54,073 bases of DNA from Cyclobacteriaceae bacterium (GTDB lineage Bacteria > Bacteroidota > Bacteroidia > Cytophagales > Cyclobacteriaceae). Position numbers and translations under genes: made by a program. Shown in pieces: positions 18,908 to 27,680 of the stretch. The notes below the pieces were generated by a model that made no database searches, was not told the DNA's origin, and saw only the letters and a program-made list of their open reading frames with translations. Location of the stretch: NCBI GenBank assembly GCA_019638235.1, contig JAHBUE010000006.1, positions 1-54,073 of the forward strand. Reading direction: 5' to 3'. Every line of letters starts with the position of its first letter. Within the stretch, counting starts at the first letter, position 1.

Positions 18908-21724
18908 ATGGATACCCTGATAGCGGAAATGCCTGCCGGAAAGGCAGCGCAAAAAAAATCAAAAGTAAATCCTGAGATCAAGTATGTATATGCCTTTCAG
19001 GATGGTGACGGAAAAAATAAAAAGTTGCTGGGCGGCAAAGGCGCCAACTTGTGCGAGATGACCCGCATTGGCCTGAATGTGCCACCCGGATTTGTAGTAA
19101 CTACGGAAGCGTGTTTAACCTATCTCGATTCGGGCAAGCAATTACCTGACGGACTGATGAACCAGGTTCATGAAAACATGAGCCGGTTAGAAGAAGCCAC
19201 CGGTAAGAAATTTGGTGATGGAAAAAATCCATTGCTTGTTTCTGTACGGTCGGGTTCGGCCATGTCGATGCCGGGTATGATGGACACCATTCTTAACCTC
19301 GGACTGAACTCGGTTACATTGCAAGGATTAATCCGCCAAACCGGCAACGAACGGTTCGGTTATGATGCTTACCGCAGATTTATTCAATTGTTCGGTAAAG
19401 TTGCGTTGGGTGTGCCCGATGAAAAATTTGACCACCACTTTGAGGTGATAAAGAAACGCGCAGGCGTTAAGGTAGATGTTGGGTTGAGCACGGATGATTT
19501 AAAAGAAATTGCCGACTTGTTTTTACAAGTTGTTAAAGACCACACAGGAAGACCTTTCCCCGAAGATGTTTTTGAACAACTTGAGCTTGCTACCAAAGCG
19601 GTATTCAATTCGTGGATGGGTAAGCGCGCAGTAGATTACCGCAGAGAATTTAAAATTACCCCCGACATGGCCAACGGTACTGCTGTAAACGTAGTAACGA
19701 TGGTGTTTGGTAACATGGGTAATGATTGCGCCACCGGTGTTGGCTTTACGCGCGACCCCGGTACTGGCGAAAACGTAATGTATGGCGAGTACCTTACCAA
19801 TGCACAAGGCGAAGACGTAGTGGCGGGTATCAGAACACCAAAGCCTGTTGCCCAGCTTGCAACAGAAATGCCCGAACAGTACCGGCAGTTGGAAGAATTG
19901 CGGAGGAAACTTGAATCGCATTATAAAGAAGTTCAGGATTTTGAATACACCATTGAGAAAGGCGTGTTGTATTGCCTGCAAACCCGCAATGGAAAAATGA
20001 ACACGACTGCGTTGGTGCGCACGTCAGTAGAAATGGTAAACGAAAACCTGATTAGTAAAGAACAAGCCTTGCTTCGTATAAAGCCCGACATGCTGGAGCA
20101 ATTACTGCACCCACGCCTCGATAGTTCCAATAAAGAAGAAGCATTGGCACAAGGACTTCCGGCTTCACCGGGTGCGGCATCGGGGCATATTGTGTTTGAT
20201 GCCGACCGTGCCGAGTTGCTGGGGCGTGCAGGCGAAAAAGTGATTTTGGTGCGCGAAGAAACCAAGCCCGAAGATATTCACGGTTTCTTTGCTTCGCAGG
20301 GCATTCTTACCAGTCGTGGAGGAAAAACTTCGCACGCTGCCGTTGTGGCACGTGGTATGGGCAAGCCGTGTGTGGCTGGTGCCGAAGGCATTCATGTAGA
20401 TGTGAAACTCCGCCAGGCTGTTATTGGCGATAAAGTGTTGCACGAAGGCGATTACATTACCATTGATGGCGGAACAGGCCGGGTTTACAAAGGCATGATT
20501 CCGATGGTTGAGCCGACATTTTCGCAAGAATTGAAAACATTGCTCTCGTGGGCCGATGAAATAGCTACGCTCAAGGTTATGGCTAATGCCGATACGCCCG
20601 AAGCGGCTGCAAAGGCGTTGAGCTTTGGCGCTATGGGTATTGGCCTGTGCCGTACAGAGCGTATGTTCAACGATGTGGACAGGTTGCCGATTGTGGTGGA
20701 GATGATTCTTGCCTCAACACCTGAAGAACGTGAAACTGCATTGAACAAACTGAAGGAAATGCAGCGCAAAGATTTTGAGGAAATCTTTACCACTATGGCT
20801 CCACGACCTGTAACGGTACGGTTGTTAGACCCGCCCATTCACGAATTTTTACCAACTGAAGAGATGTTGAAAGATGAACTCAATCACTTAGTGCACCTGA
20901 AAGAAACGGTAAGTGGTGTAAACAATTTATTTAGCAGCCTTCGTTTGCTTCATGCCGATTTGAAGATTGCCGAAAACGCTTCACACCCGTTCAATGCTCC
21001 CGGTGCAGAGTTGGTAGAGCAGGCTATCCAGAAAAAAGAACAGATGCTGCGGAAAGTGAAAGAACTGCATGAAGTAAACCCGATGCTGGGGCATCGCGGG
21101 GTGCGGTTGGGTATCACTTATCCTGAAATTTATAAAATGCAGATTCAGGCCATACTGGAAGCTACCGCAGATTGCCAGTTGAAAAGCATTGATGTGAAAC
21201 CTGAAATTATGGTGCCGCAGGTTGTGGCTGCCGAAGAGTTGAACACGATTTCGGGTTTTGTGCGAGAGATTAAAGAAAAACTGGAGCAAGAAAGAAACGT
21301 GAAGCTGCAATTTAAGTTCGGTACTATGGTTGAGGCGGTGCGCGCCTGCCTGCAAGCAGAAGAGTTAGCGGTAACCGCAGACTTCTTCTCCTTCGGCACA
21401 AACGACCTCACGCAGGCAACGTTCTCGTTCTCTCGTGAGGATGCCGAAAATAAATTTTTGCCGTATTACACTACTAACGGAATTCTGAAGGAAAACCCGT
21501 TTGAGGTGTTAGACAGCAAAGCAATGGGCAAACTGATGCGCATGGCCGTGGAAGATGGTCGCAAAGGAAACCCTGAACTGAAGATTGGTATTTGTGGTGA
21601 GCATGGCGGCCACCCGGAATCTATCAGGTTTTGCCACGAGATCGGGCTGAACTATGTTTCATGCTCCGGCCCACGTGTGCCCGTAGCACGATTAGCGATA
21701 GCCCACGCGAAACTGTCGGAATAA
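18908..21724 (+). CDS. ppdK: Pyruvate, phosphate dikinase
   Basis: The 938-residue product interconverts pyruvate, ATP and phosphate with PEP, AMP and pyrophosphate. It is a full-length three-domain enzyme. The nucleotide-binding part has GGKGANLCEM and the SVRSGSAMSMPGMMDT loop. The swivelling phosphohistidine domain has the catalytic His near residue 476 in GGKTSHAAVVARGMG. The C-terminal PEP/pyruvate barrel has LLDPPIHEFLP and ICGEHGGHPESI with the catalytic Cys. The N terminus carries about 20 extra polar residues before the fold starts. The gene stands alone between a palindromic upstream region and a strong terminator, so it is probably regulated on its own. Confidence 0.97.
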   Translation: MDTLIAEMPAGKAAQKKSKVNPEIKYVYAFQDGDGKNKKLLGGKGANLCEMTRIGLNVPPGFVVTTEACLTYLDSGKQLPDGLMNQVHENMSRLEEATGKKFGDGKNPLLVSVRSGSAMSMPGMMDTILNLGLNSVTLQGLIRQTGNERFGYDAYRRFIQLFGKVALGVPDEKFDHHFEVIKKRAGVKVDVGLSTDDLKEIADLFLQVVKDHTGRPFPEDVFEQLELATKAVFNSWMGKRAVDYRREFKITPDMANGTAVNVVTMVFGNMGNDCATGVGFTRDPGTGENVMYGEYLTNAQGEDVVAGIRTPKPVAQLATEMPEQYRQLEELRRKLESHYKEVQDFEYTIEKGVLYCLQTRNGKMNTTALVRTSVEMVNENLISKEQALLRIKPDMLEQLLHPRLDSSNKEEALAQGLPASPGAASGHIVFDADRAELLGRAGEKVILVREETKPEDIHGFFASQGILTSRGGKTSHAAVVARGMGKPCVAGAEGIHVDVKLRQAVIGDKVLHEGDYITIDGGTGRVYKGMIPMVEPTFSQELKTLLSWADEIATLKVMANADTPEAAAKALSFGAMGIGLCRTERMFNDVDRLPIVVEMILASTPEERETALNKLKEMQRKDFEEIFTTMAPRPVTVRLLDPPIHEFLPTEEMLKDELNHLVHLKETVSGVNNLFSSLRLLHADLKIAENASHPFNAPGAELVEQAIQKKEQMLRKVKELHEVNPMLGHRGVRLGITYPEIYKMQIQAILEATADCQLKSIDVKPEIMVPQVVAAEELNTISGFVREIKEKLEQERNVKLQFKFGTMVEAVRACLQAEELAVTADFFSFGTNDLTQATFSFSREDAENKFLPYYTTNGILKENPFEVLDSKAMGKLMRMAVEDGRKGNPELKIGICGEHGGHPESIRFCHEIGLNYVSCSGPRVPVARLAIAHAKLSE

Positions 21725-21745
21725 TACCGGCTGAACGTGTTGGTT

Positions 21746-21777
21746 AAAAAAACAGGGGCCATGTTGCCCCTGTTTTT
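21746..21777. terminator. Bidirectional terminator between ppdK and the TfoX-domain gene
   Basis: The arms AACAGGGGC and GCCCCTGTT, flanked by an A run on the left and a T run on the right, form a stem that can end transcription in both directions. It lies between two convergent genes. Confidence 0.8.
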
Positions 21778-21789
21778 GATTATGGAATT

Positions 21790-22050
21790 TTACTTCCCGA
21801 CTTGTTTCAATAAATCCTTTTTTAGTTTGTCGGGAAGGTCGTTCCAATGCAGGTCGAGTAATGCTCCTTGCAAAGAATAGAGATAATAGCAAACCGGAAT
21901 TGTTTTGTCTTGATGTTGTTTGCAAATTTCCTGATACGCTTTTACAGGTGTCATTTCCGATAGGTCGGCAAGTGAGAAAACTCCTATTTCATTTAGGCGT
22001 TTTTCAATAGTAGCCCCAATATTTTTTGCTCCTTTCAACTTGTTTTTCAT
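21790..22050 (-). CDS. TfoX/Sxy C-terminal-domain protein
   Basis: The 86-residue product consists only of the helix-hairpin-helix-like TfoX C-terminal domain (LKGAKNIGATIEKRLNEIGV, then LHWNDLP near the end). The N-terminal TfoX domain is absent, as in many stand-alone Bacteroidota copies. Its role is not established. It overlaps the upstream VOC gene by one base, so the two are translated together. Both sit downstream of the attC-like site at 22603. Confidence 0.75.
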   Translation of the reverse strand: MKNKLKGAKNIGATIEKRLNEIGVFSLADLSEMTPVKAYQEICKQHQDKTIPVCYYLYSLQGALLDLHWNDLPDKLKKDLLKQVGK

Positions 22051-22520
22051 TAGTCTTGCGGTGGCGAATATTTTACAATATCAATACCTACAACGTTTGG
22101 GTCTTGAATAGCAAAATGCCTGTCGCCCCACGGCTCGTTTCGAATGTTAATTTTGATTTCAACACCCTTTTGTTTCAGTTCCTGGTAAATGCTGTCCACA
22201 TCATCCACTTCAATGGTCAGGTAAACACCTTGATTTTGGAAAGGCGATTGAAAAAGCGGTTGCTGACTTGGATGATTTGGTAGTAAAAAGCTGACTTCCG
22301 CTTCGTGATTGGGTGTGTGCAACAAAAGGTAAAACTCGTTTTCAAACGTTACGCCAAAGCCCAATGTTTTGGTATAGAACTCTTTTGTTTCCGCTAATTT
22401 TTGTGTTACGATACCTGCATTTAATTTCATCTTGTTTTGATTTTTAATTGTTGAACTTGTTTGTGCAAATACATTTGCCATTAAGCAAAATGTAGCCATG
22501 ATTAAAACTATTCGCCTCAT
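22050..22520 (-). CDS. VOC-superfamily (glyoxalase/bleomycin-resistance-like) protein with signal peptide
   Basis: The 156-residue product begins with a signal peptide (MRRIVLIMATFCLMANVFAQ), unusual for a VOC protein. A single-copy VOC fold follows with paired beta-alpha-beta modules (AGIVTQKLAETKEFYTKTLG and GVYLTIEVDDVDSIYQELKQ). An internal ATG (22430) just before KLNAGIV would give the usual cytoplasmic form, so a dual start is possible. VOC proteins include metal enzymes and drug-binding proteins; the substrate here is unknown. It forms a two-gene unit with the TfoX-domain gene. Confidence 0.75.
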   Translation of the reverse strand: MRRIVLIMATFCLMANVFAQTSSTIKNQNKMKLNAGIVTQKLAETKEFYTKTLGFGVTFENEFYLLLHTPNHEAEVSFLLPNHPSQQPLFQSPFQNQGVYLTIEVDDVDSIYQELKQKGVEIKINIRNEPWGDRHFAIQDPNVVGIDIVKYSPPQD

Positions 22521-22602
22521 TGTTTTTGTATTTGATTAACAATACAAAATTTGTACAAGTGAAATATATAGAATAGTATAAATCGGACAAGTTCACCTGC
22601 CA

Positions 22603-22723
22603 AACGTTTTGGATTTGTTTAGTGGCGGATAAATCCAACGGATTTGTCCGCCTACACGAATATAAATAAACTTGCCGACACTACGGGTGACTGTGTCGAC
22701 CGCCATTAAACAAACCCGGTGTT
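22603..22723 (-). other. attC-like palindromic recombination site (solitary)
   Basis: On the plus strand the site begins AACGTTTTGGATTTG and ends AAACCCGGTGTT. Arms 22603-22628 and 22700-22723 pair over about 20 bases (TTTGTTTAGTGGCGG against CCGCCATTAAACAAA), with a mismatched spacer next to the outer AAC/GTT. This is the layout of integron attC sites read on the minus strand. The first 53 bases are almost identical to 51328-51380 (two mismatches). An inner hairpin (GGCGGATAAATCC / GGATTTGTCCGCC) occupies the left half. It separates the small membrane-protein gene from the VOC gene. Confidence 0.6.
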
Positions 22724-22747
22724 GTGGGCTGGCGAGCACACTCTACT

Positions 22748-23230
22748 TTATTCGCTCAGTCTGCGTTTAATACTTTTTACAATATCAAATGGTTCATGTC
22801 CAAGATACTTTAGTCCCATAAGTCCGTGAACCAAGTCGTTGTAGTTTGAATAGTAAAAACTCGAAATTTTCCCAAATCTCTTTGTCCCCTTAGTCAAAAA
22901 CGTAACTTCATAATTACCGCTGTGTCCGCCTTGATTTTCTGTCACATAGCCATCTAAGTCTTTAAAGTCGAATGTCTTTGTTTTTCCAGTCAACCAGTTT
23001 TTATAAGTCACTTTGTCAATGTCAACTGTTATTACTTGTGTGTCATTAAGAAGAATGTGTAACGTAAAGGCGAAGAAGCTTAACATGGCTATTGCAAAAC
23101 TCCAGTCATTCATTGTCACATTGTCTTTGAATAGTATTTCCCAAAGTTTTCCAAACATTAATGTCAACGAGAATAAATTAAGTCCCGTCATTAAAGCTGT
23201 CCCGAAGAATTTTGGTCTTGATTTTATCAT
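22748..23230 (-). CDS. Small membrane protein, unknown function
   Basis: The 160-residue product has two adjacent hydrophobic helices (about 12-33 and 44-63), followed by a cytoplasmic-type domain rich in Lys, Asp and aromatic residues (VDIDKVTYKNWLTGKTKTFD), like the PH-like domain after two helices in several small bacterial membrane proteins. I do not recognise the family. Its start overlaps the end of the AraC gene by four bases. Its 3' side is the attC-like site at 22603 and a matching core lies 25 bases upstream, so it is probably the cargo of one cassette. Confidence 0.7.
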   Translation of the reverse strand: MIKSRPKFFGTALMTGLNLFSLTLMFGKLWEILFKDNVTMNDWSFAIAMLSFFAFTLHILLNDTQVITVDIDKVTYKNWLTGKTKTFDFKDLDGYVTENQGGHSGNYEVTFLTKGTKRFGKISSFYYSNYNDLVHGLMGLKYLGHEPFDIVKSIKRRLSE

Positions 23231-24099
23231 AAGTCAATTCTGTCCAGCGCGCTTGCCCACAACGCTTTACTTGGTGTAACACCATAAAAATTTTTGAACT
23301 CTTTTATAAAGTGCGATTGGTCGTAATAACCCACATCAAAGAATAATTTATTTTGTCGCAGACTTTGGCTTGACGGTTTGGCTTTGAGAATATTTTGAAA
23401 ACGGACAATCTTACTGAATGTTTTGGCTGTATCACCAATGTAAAATTCAAAAAGTCTGCGAAGTTGCCTTGTGCTGATACCTGTGTCTAAATCTTTTTCA
23501 ATATCAAGCACCCCAAAATTTTTCAGAATAATTTCCACTGCTCCGTATAATCGGCTGTCGTTGTCAAATGTTGTTTTAGCAATAAGGTCAAGAAAATAGT
23601 TGTTGAACAAAATTTTTATTTCTTCTTGCGATTGAAATTCATTGAAATTGTTCGCAATAAAATCGGACAAATGCGGTGCAACCGAATGTAAATGTTCGTA
23701 ACGGTTGCTTAATTCCATTGCGCTTATTTTAAAAAGTTGCGGAAACATTGTCGGTAAAAACCGAACACCAACATAGTTGAAAGTATTGTCAAGCCGAAAT
23801 TCTGTAAACTTTTTACAGAAACCCATTATATAATTTTCTTTCGGCTTGTTGAGTTCAAAGTAAATGTCCATGCAACCGTCAGCCACAACACGGTAGCTGA
23901 ATTGTTCTGAAAGTTGCTGTGTTGTTTTCAGTTGCCAATAACAATAAATGAACGGTTGAAGTCTGATGTCAGTCAGAAATTCCGTGTAGGTTACATTGTC
24001 AGCCGACTGTCTGACTGTCGGTTGGATAGGGTTGTAGAGCGTTCTTATTTCTGTTGTAATGTTCACTTTCGATGTTGAATTAAAATGCTCATAACTCAC
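23227..24099 (-). CDS. AraC-family transcriptional regulator
   Basis: The 290-residue product starts at GTG; no upstream ATG is in frame before a stop. Its N-terminal part resembles the DUF6597-type sensor of AraC regulators (LQPFIYCYWQLKTTQQLSE). The C-terminal AraC double helix-turn-helix spans about 190-280 (TGISTRQLRRLFEFYIGDTAKTF and FDVGYYDQSHFIKEFKNFYGVTPSK). The last dozen residues (LWASALDRIDL) lie beyond a cassette-type core sequence and may have been supplied by an insertion. Its targets are unknown. Confidence 0.85.
   Translation of the reverse strand: MSYEHFNSTSKVNITTEIRTLYNPIQPTVRQSADNVTYTEFLTDIRLQPFIYCYWQLKTTQQLSEQFSYRVVADGCMDIYFELNKPKENYIMGFCKKFTEFRLDNTFNYVGVRFLPTMFPQLFKISAMELSNRYEHLHSVAPHLSDFIANNFNEFQSQEEIKILFNNYFLDLIAKTTFDNDSRLYGAVEIILKNFGVLDIEKDLDTGISTRQLRRLFEFYIGDTAKTFSKIVRFQNILKAKPSSQSLRQNKLFFDVGYYDQSHFIKEFKNFYGVTPSKALWASALDRIDL
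23255..23263 (-). other. Putative cassette core site inside the 3' end of the AraC gene
   Basis: The minus strand reads GCGTTGTGGGC here. The nine bases GTTGTGGGC are the exact reverse complement of the bases outside the AAC of the 22603-22723 site as read on the coding strand. In an integron cassette the 5' core and the start of its own attC match this way, so the membrane-protein gene and site would form one cassette of about 658 bp (22605-23262). Confidence 0.4.
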
Positions 24100-24146
24100 A
24101 GAGGTTATTCTATTATCTAAAGGTAATAACTTTTAAAACAACCTTC

Positions 24147-25394
24147 TCACCCCACCACACTCAACCGTATTAAATTCAATACCGCAACAGCCGATAGCCG
24201 GATGTTAAGTGCGCGGTCTTGTGTAAGTTGAAGTTTTTTGGTTATGGTTTGATGCTTGTCGGAATAAGCAATCCAAACCGTGCCTACGGGCTTGTCGGGT
24301 GTGGCTCCACCAGGCCCGGCAATGCCGCTGGTAGCCACGCCAATGTCGGTATTGAATTTTGCGCGCACAATGTTAGCCATTTCAATAATGGTAGGTTCGC
24401 TCACGGCTCCGTATTTTTCAAGTGTTTCGGGTTTTACACCAAGTTGGCGCATTTTAATTTCGTAGGCGTATGGTATCATGCTTCCTAAAAAATAATCGGA
24501 ACTGCCGGGTATGCTGGTAATTAAATGCGAGAGGTATCCGCCCGTGCAGCTTTCGGCTATGGAGAGTGTAAGTTTTTTGTCGCGCAACAGTTGCCCGATA
24601 ACTTCTTCGAGCGATTGCTCGCCATACGTGTAAATATAGTTGACGGCCAACGGTTTTAGTTTGTCAACCCATGTTGCTATTTCTTTTTCCAGCGCATCGC
24701 GCGATTGCCCGAAAGCGGTAAGCCTTAACTTTACTTCGCCCAGACTTGGCAGGTAGGCTAACTTAATGTGTGGGGGCAGGGATTTTTCCCACGAAGAAAT
24801 TTTATCAGCTAAGAAAGATTCGCCTATGCCAACTGTTTTTATGATTTGGTGATGAATAACTGGCGTTTGATATTTTTCAAGAAGCCGTGGAATGACGGTG
24901 TCATTCATCATTTTCTTCATTTCGTACGGCACGCCCGGCATAGACACAAACACCTTATTGTTACGGTCGAACCACATGCCGGGTGCAGTGCCTATAGTGT
25001 TTCGCACGGCAGTGCAGCATTCGGGCAACTCGGCTTGCAGGCGGTTAAGTTCGGTAAGTTCTTTTCCACGCCTTGCAAAAAATTCGGTTATATCGCGTAG
25101 CGCATCTTCAAACATTACCATGTTGCAATTGAAATATGTTGCCAGGCAGGGCTTGGTCAGGTCATCGCTGGTAGGGCCAAGTCCACCGGTAATGAGCACA
25201 ATATCGGCACGCGCTTCAGCTTCCGCGAAAGCGGTAAGGATTTCTTCTTCGCGGTCGCCAATGGTTGTTCTTCTTATCACCTTAATGCCAACTTTGTCCA
25301 GCTCACCGCTTATCCAGTGCGAGTTGGTATCCAGCGTTTGCCCGAACAAAAGTTCATCGCCAATGGCTAATATTTCTGCCTGTATTTTTTTCAT
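24147..25394 (-). CDS. cinA: CinA-family nicotinamide-nucleotide amidase
   Basis: The 415-residue product joins an N-terminal molybdopterin-binding-like (COG1058) domain (SIGDELLFGQ-type start, ITGGLGPTSDDLT) to a C-terminal NMN amidase domain (AESCTGGYLSHLITSIPGSS, TSGIAGPGGATPDKPVGTVW). The amidase turns nicotinamide mononucleotide into nicotinate mononucleotide, feeding the pyridine-nucleotide cycle; the N-terminal domain has ADP-ribose pyrophosphatase activity in studied relatives. The length matches full CinA proteins. It is divergent from the oxidase gene. Confidence 0.95.
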   Translation of the reverse strand: MKKIQAEILAIGDELLFGQTLDTNSHWISGELDKVGIKVIRRTTIGDREEEILTAFAEAEARADIVLITGGLGPTSDDLTKPCLATYFNCNMVMFEDALRDITEFFARRGKELTELNRLQAELPECCTAVRNTIGTAPGMWFDRNNKVFVSMPGVPYEMKKMMNDTVIPRLLEKYQTPVIHHQIIKTVGIGESFLADKISSWEKSLPPHIKLAYLPSLGEVKLRLTAFGQSRDALEKEIATWVDKLKPLAVNYIYTYGEQSLEEVIGQLLRDKKLTLSIAESCTGGYLSHLITSIPGSSDYFLGSMIPYAYEIKMRQLGVKPETLEKYGAVSEPTIIEMANIVRAKFNTDIGVATSGIAGPGGATPDKPVGTVWIAYSDKHQTITKKLQLTQDRALNIRLSAVAVLNLIRLSVVG

Positions 25395-25476
25395 AACAAG
25401 GGGTTGGCCTCAAATATCAGGTAAAAATTAATTTTGTTTTTACAATTACCTGTATTTTGGAAGTAAATATCACGCT

Positions 25477-26754
25477 ATGGATAATTCAGCGCTTAATTGG
25501 CAAAAGAAAATCTACTTAGAAGGCTTTGCCGGCAAGCTTCCGAAAGTAAGCATTGACATGCAGCACCTCGAAAAAGCCGCCCGGCAGGGCATGTCGCCAC
25601 GTGCGTATGCCTACATTGCCGGAGGCGCGGGCGTGGAGAGTACGATGCGGGCAAACCGGAGCGCTTTTGAAGCGTACAAAATCATTCCGCGTATGCTGAA
25701 AGATGTTGGCACGCGCGATACAAGCATAGCGTTGTTTGGCCAAAAACTTCCTTCCCCGTTTTTGTTGTCGCCTATTGGCGTGTTGGAAATGGTGCACAAG
25801 CATGCTGATGTAGCGGTAGGTAAGGCCGCTGCACGGTTGGGCGTGCCCTATATTTTTTCAAACCAGGCTTCGCGCCCGATGGAAGAAGTGGCATCAGCTA
25901 TGGGGAACTCGCCTCATTGGTTTCAGTTGTATTGGAGTAAGTCGAATGAGTTGGTAAAAAGTTTTGTGCAACGTGCAGAGCAATGCAGATGTCAGGCAAT
26001 TGTGGTTACGTTAGATACTACCATGCTTGGCTGGCGCACACGCGACCTTGAAATAGCGTATCTTCCTTTTTTGGAAGGAAAGGGAATTGCGCAATATACT
26101 TCCGACCCGGTTTTTCAACGCATGATGGATGAGCCTGACGACCAGGAGAAGCCAAAGCGCGAAATCACCTTACAAACAATTCGCGGCTTAGTGAGCATGG
26201 TAAACAACTATCCCGGCAACGGATTTTTTAAAAAACTAAAATCGGGCAGGCCGGTTAAAGCTGTTCAGAAATTTATCAGCACATACTCAAACCCATGCAC
26301 TACATGGGAAGATTTAAAATTTTTACGCGAGCAAACCAAACTTCCTATTCTGTTAAAAGGCATTCTGCATGATGATGATGCACGCAAGGCTGTTGATTAT
26401 GGAATGGATGGTGTGATTATTTCCAATCATGGCGGCAGGCAGGTTGATGGTGCGGTTTCTACGTTTGAGGTGCTGCCCGGTATTGTAAAAGCGGTTAACG
26501 GACGAGTTCCGGTTTTGTTGGATAGCGGTGTGCGTGGAGGTGCCGATGCTTTTAAGGCAATAGCGCTGGGTGCGCGGGCGGTGTGTATTGGCAGGCCGTA
26601 TGTGTATGGGCTTACCCTTGCGGGCGAAGAAGGCGTGTACGATGTGCTGCGTAATTTTATGGCCGATTTTGAACTGACGATGGGTTTAGCCGGATGTAAA
26701 AATGTTTCAGAGATAACACGCGAAACACTGCGTCAAAACCCTGTGGGTTTTTGA
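25477..26754 (+). CDS. FMN-dependent alpha-hydroxy-acid oxidase/dehydrogenase (lactate-type)
   Basis: The 425-residue product is a TIM-barrel flavoenzyme that oxidises 2-hydroxy acids such as lactate. Seen are the substrate/FMN segments YIAGGAGVESTMRAN, LSPIGVLEMVH, VVTLDTTMLGWRTRDLE and LLKGILHDDDARKAVD. The catalytic base is His318 in SNHGGRQVDG and the flavin phosphate site is SGVRGGADAFKAIALGA. It is longer than typical L-lactate dehydrogenases because of a loop around residues 190-260, as in lactate 2-monooxygenase-like members. Without electron-carrier neighbours the choice between oxidase, dehydrogenase and monooxygenase stays open. Confidence 0.92.
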   Translation: MDNSALNWQKKIYLEGFAGKLPKVSIDMQHLEKAARQGMSPRAYAYIAGGAGVESTMRANRSAFEAYKIIPRMLKDVGTRDTSIALFGQKLPSPFLLSPIGVLEMVHKHADVAVGKAAARLGVPYIFSNQASRPMEEVASAMGNSPHWFQLYWSKSNELVKSFVQRAEQCRCQAIVVTLDTTMLGWRTRDLEIAYLPFLEGKGIAQYTSDPVFQRMMDEPDDQEKPKREITLQTIRGLVSMVNNYPGNGFFKKLKSGRPVKAVQKFISTYSNPCTTWEDLKFLREQTKLPILLKGILHDDDARKAVDYGMDGVIISNHGGRQVDGAVSTFEVLPGIVKAVNGRVPVLLDSGVRGGADAFKAIALGARAVCIGRPYVYGLTLAGEEGVYDVLRNFMADFELTMGLAGCKNVSEITRETLRQNPVGF

Positions 26755-26794
26755 GAATAGTTTAGGTAATTTGGTGCCCTTAAATGGTGAAAAT

Positions 26795-27508
26795 ATGAGG
26801 TATTTTTTATGGATTTCTGCATTTGTGCTGGGGGCTTGCACCACCGCACAAATTAACCAGGCGTTGGGCGACCTGAATAAATCGCTTGGCGGAAACGAAC
26901 TGACAACAGCCGAAGTAGGCGAGGGACTGAAAGAGGCGTTGATTAAAGGCATATCTACCGGTTCCGACCAGGCTTCGCAAGTAGATGGCTTCTTTAAAAA
27001 TCCGCAGATTAAAATTCCTTTCCCACCAGATGTAAAAAAGGTAGAAGATAAATTACGGCAGATTGGACTGGGCGGAGAAGTGGATAAGTTTGTTATGGCA
27101 TTAAATCGTGGAGCTGAAGATGCTGCGAAGGAAGCAAAGCCCATTTTTATAAGCGCCATAAAACAAATGACCATACAAGATGCCTGGGGAATTTTAAAAG
27201 GCGAGGAAAATGCCGCTACCGAATACCTGAAACGCACCACGTCAGCGCAGCTTCGCGAAAAATTTGAGCCGGTTATCGGCAGTTCGCTTAATAAAGTGAA
27301 TGCAACAAAATATTATGGCGATATAATCTCTACATACAATAAAATTCCGTTGGTAGAAAAAGTAAACCCCGATTTGAACGACTACGCCACAACCAAAGCT
27401 ATGGATGGTTTGTTTTTACTGATAGCGGGCGAGGAGAAAAAAATAAGACAAGACCCTGTAGCGCGTACTACGGAGTTATTGAAAAAGGTTTTTGGATTTA
27501 AAGAATAG
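26795..27508 (+). CDS. DUF4197 lipoprotein
   Basis: The ATG at 26795 is chosen over the TTG at 26771 because a lipoprotein signal follows at once (MRYFLWISAFVLGAC, lipobox LGAC). The 237-residue product matches DUF4197: an N-terminal ALKEAL-type segment (GEGLKEALIKGIS), PFPPDVKKVEDKLRQIGLG, the central AAKEAKPIF and the terminal DGLFLLIAGEEKKIRQDP. The family is periplasmic or outer-membrane and has no known role. The gene directly follows the hydroxy-acid oxidase (gap of 40 bases) and precedes a tiny membrane-protein gene, so it may be part of an operon. Confidence 0.88.
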   Translation: MRYFLWISAFVLGACTTAQINQALGDLNKSLGGNELTTAEVGEGLKEALIKGISTGSDQASQVDGFFKNPQIKIPFPPDVKKVEDKLRQIGLGGEVDKFVMALNRGAEDAAKEAKPIFISAIKQMTIQDAWGILKGEENAATEYLKRTTSAQLREKFEPVIGSSLNKVNATKYYGDIISTYNKIPLVEKVNPDLNDYATTKAMDGLFLLIAGEEKKIRQDPVARTTELLKKVFGFKE

Positions 27509-27512
27509 TTGT

Positions 27513-27659
27513 ATGAAAAATATTACAAAGAGAGATGTCAAGATTTTTATCTTGGGAATGTTAACAATGATTATGATTGAGTTTATCACTGATTGGAGTA
27601 GCCATGTGCAAGCAGCTAAAAGAGGCTTTAATGATGGTTTTAATGAACGTAAGGATTAA
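27513..27659 (+). CDS. 48-residue single-pass membrane protein
   Basis: The frame runs from ATG 27513 to TAA 27657. It codes for a basic N terminus (MKNITKRDVK), a hydrophobic stretch of about 15 residues (IFILGMLTMIMIEFI) and a polar tail ending GFNDGFNERKD. It starts four bases after the DUF4197 stop, a spacing typical of translational coupling. No family is recognised. The compact fit between two genes and the plausible membrane protein pattern are the only evidence. Confidence 0.55.
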   Translation: MKNITKRDVKIFILGMLTMIMIEFITDWSSHVQAAKRGFNDGFNERKD

Positions 27660-27680
27660 TTTTTAAACTGTATTTCAGGT

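Noticed and set aside
21731..21748. A second degenerate attC-like end (GAACGTGTTGG) near ppdK
   Set aside because: The bases do not match the core at the 5' side of the VOC cassette, and the segment is too short to judge.
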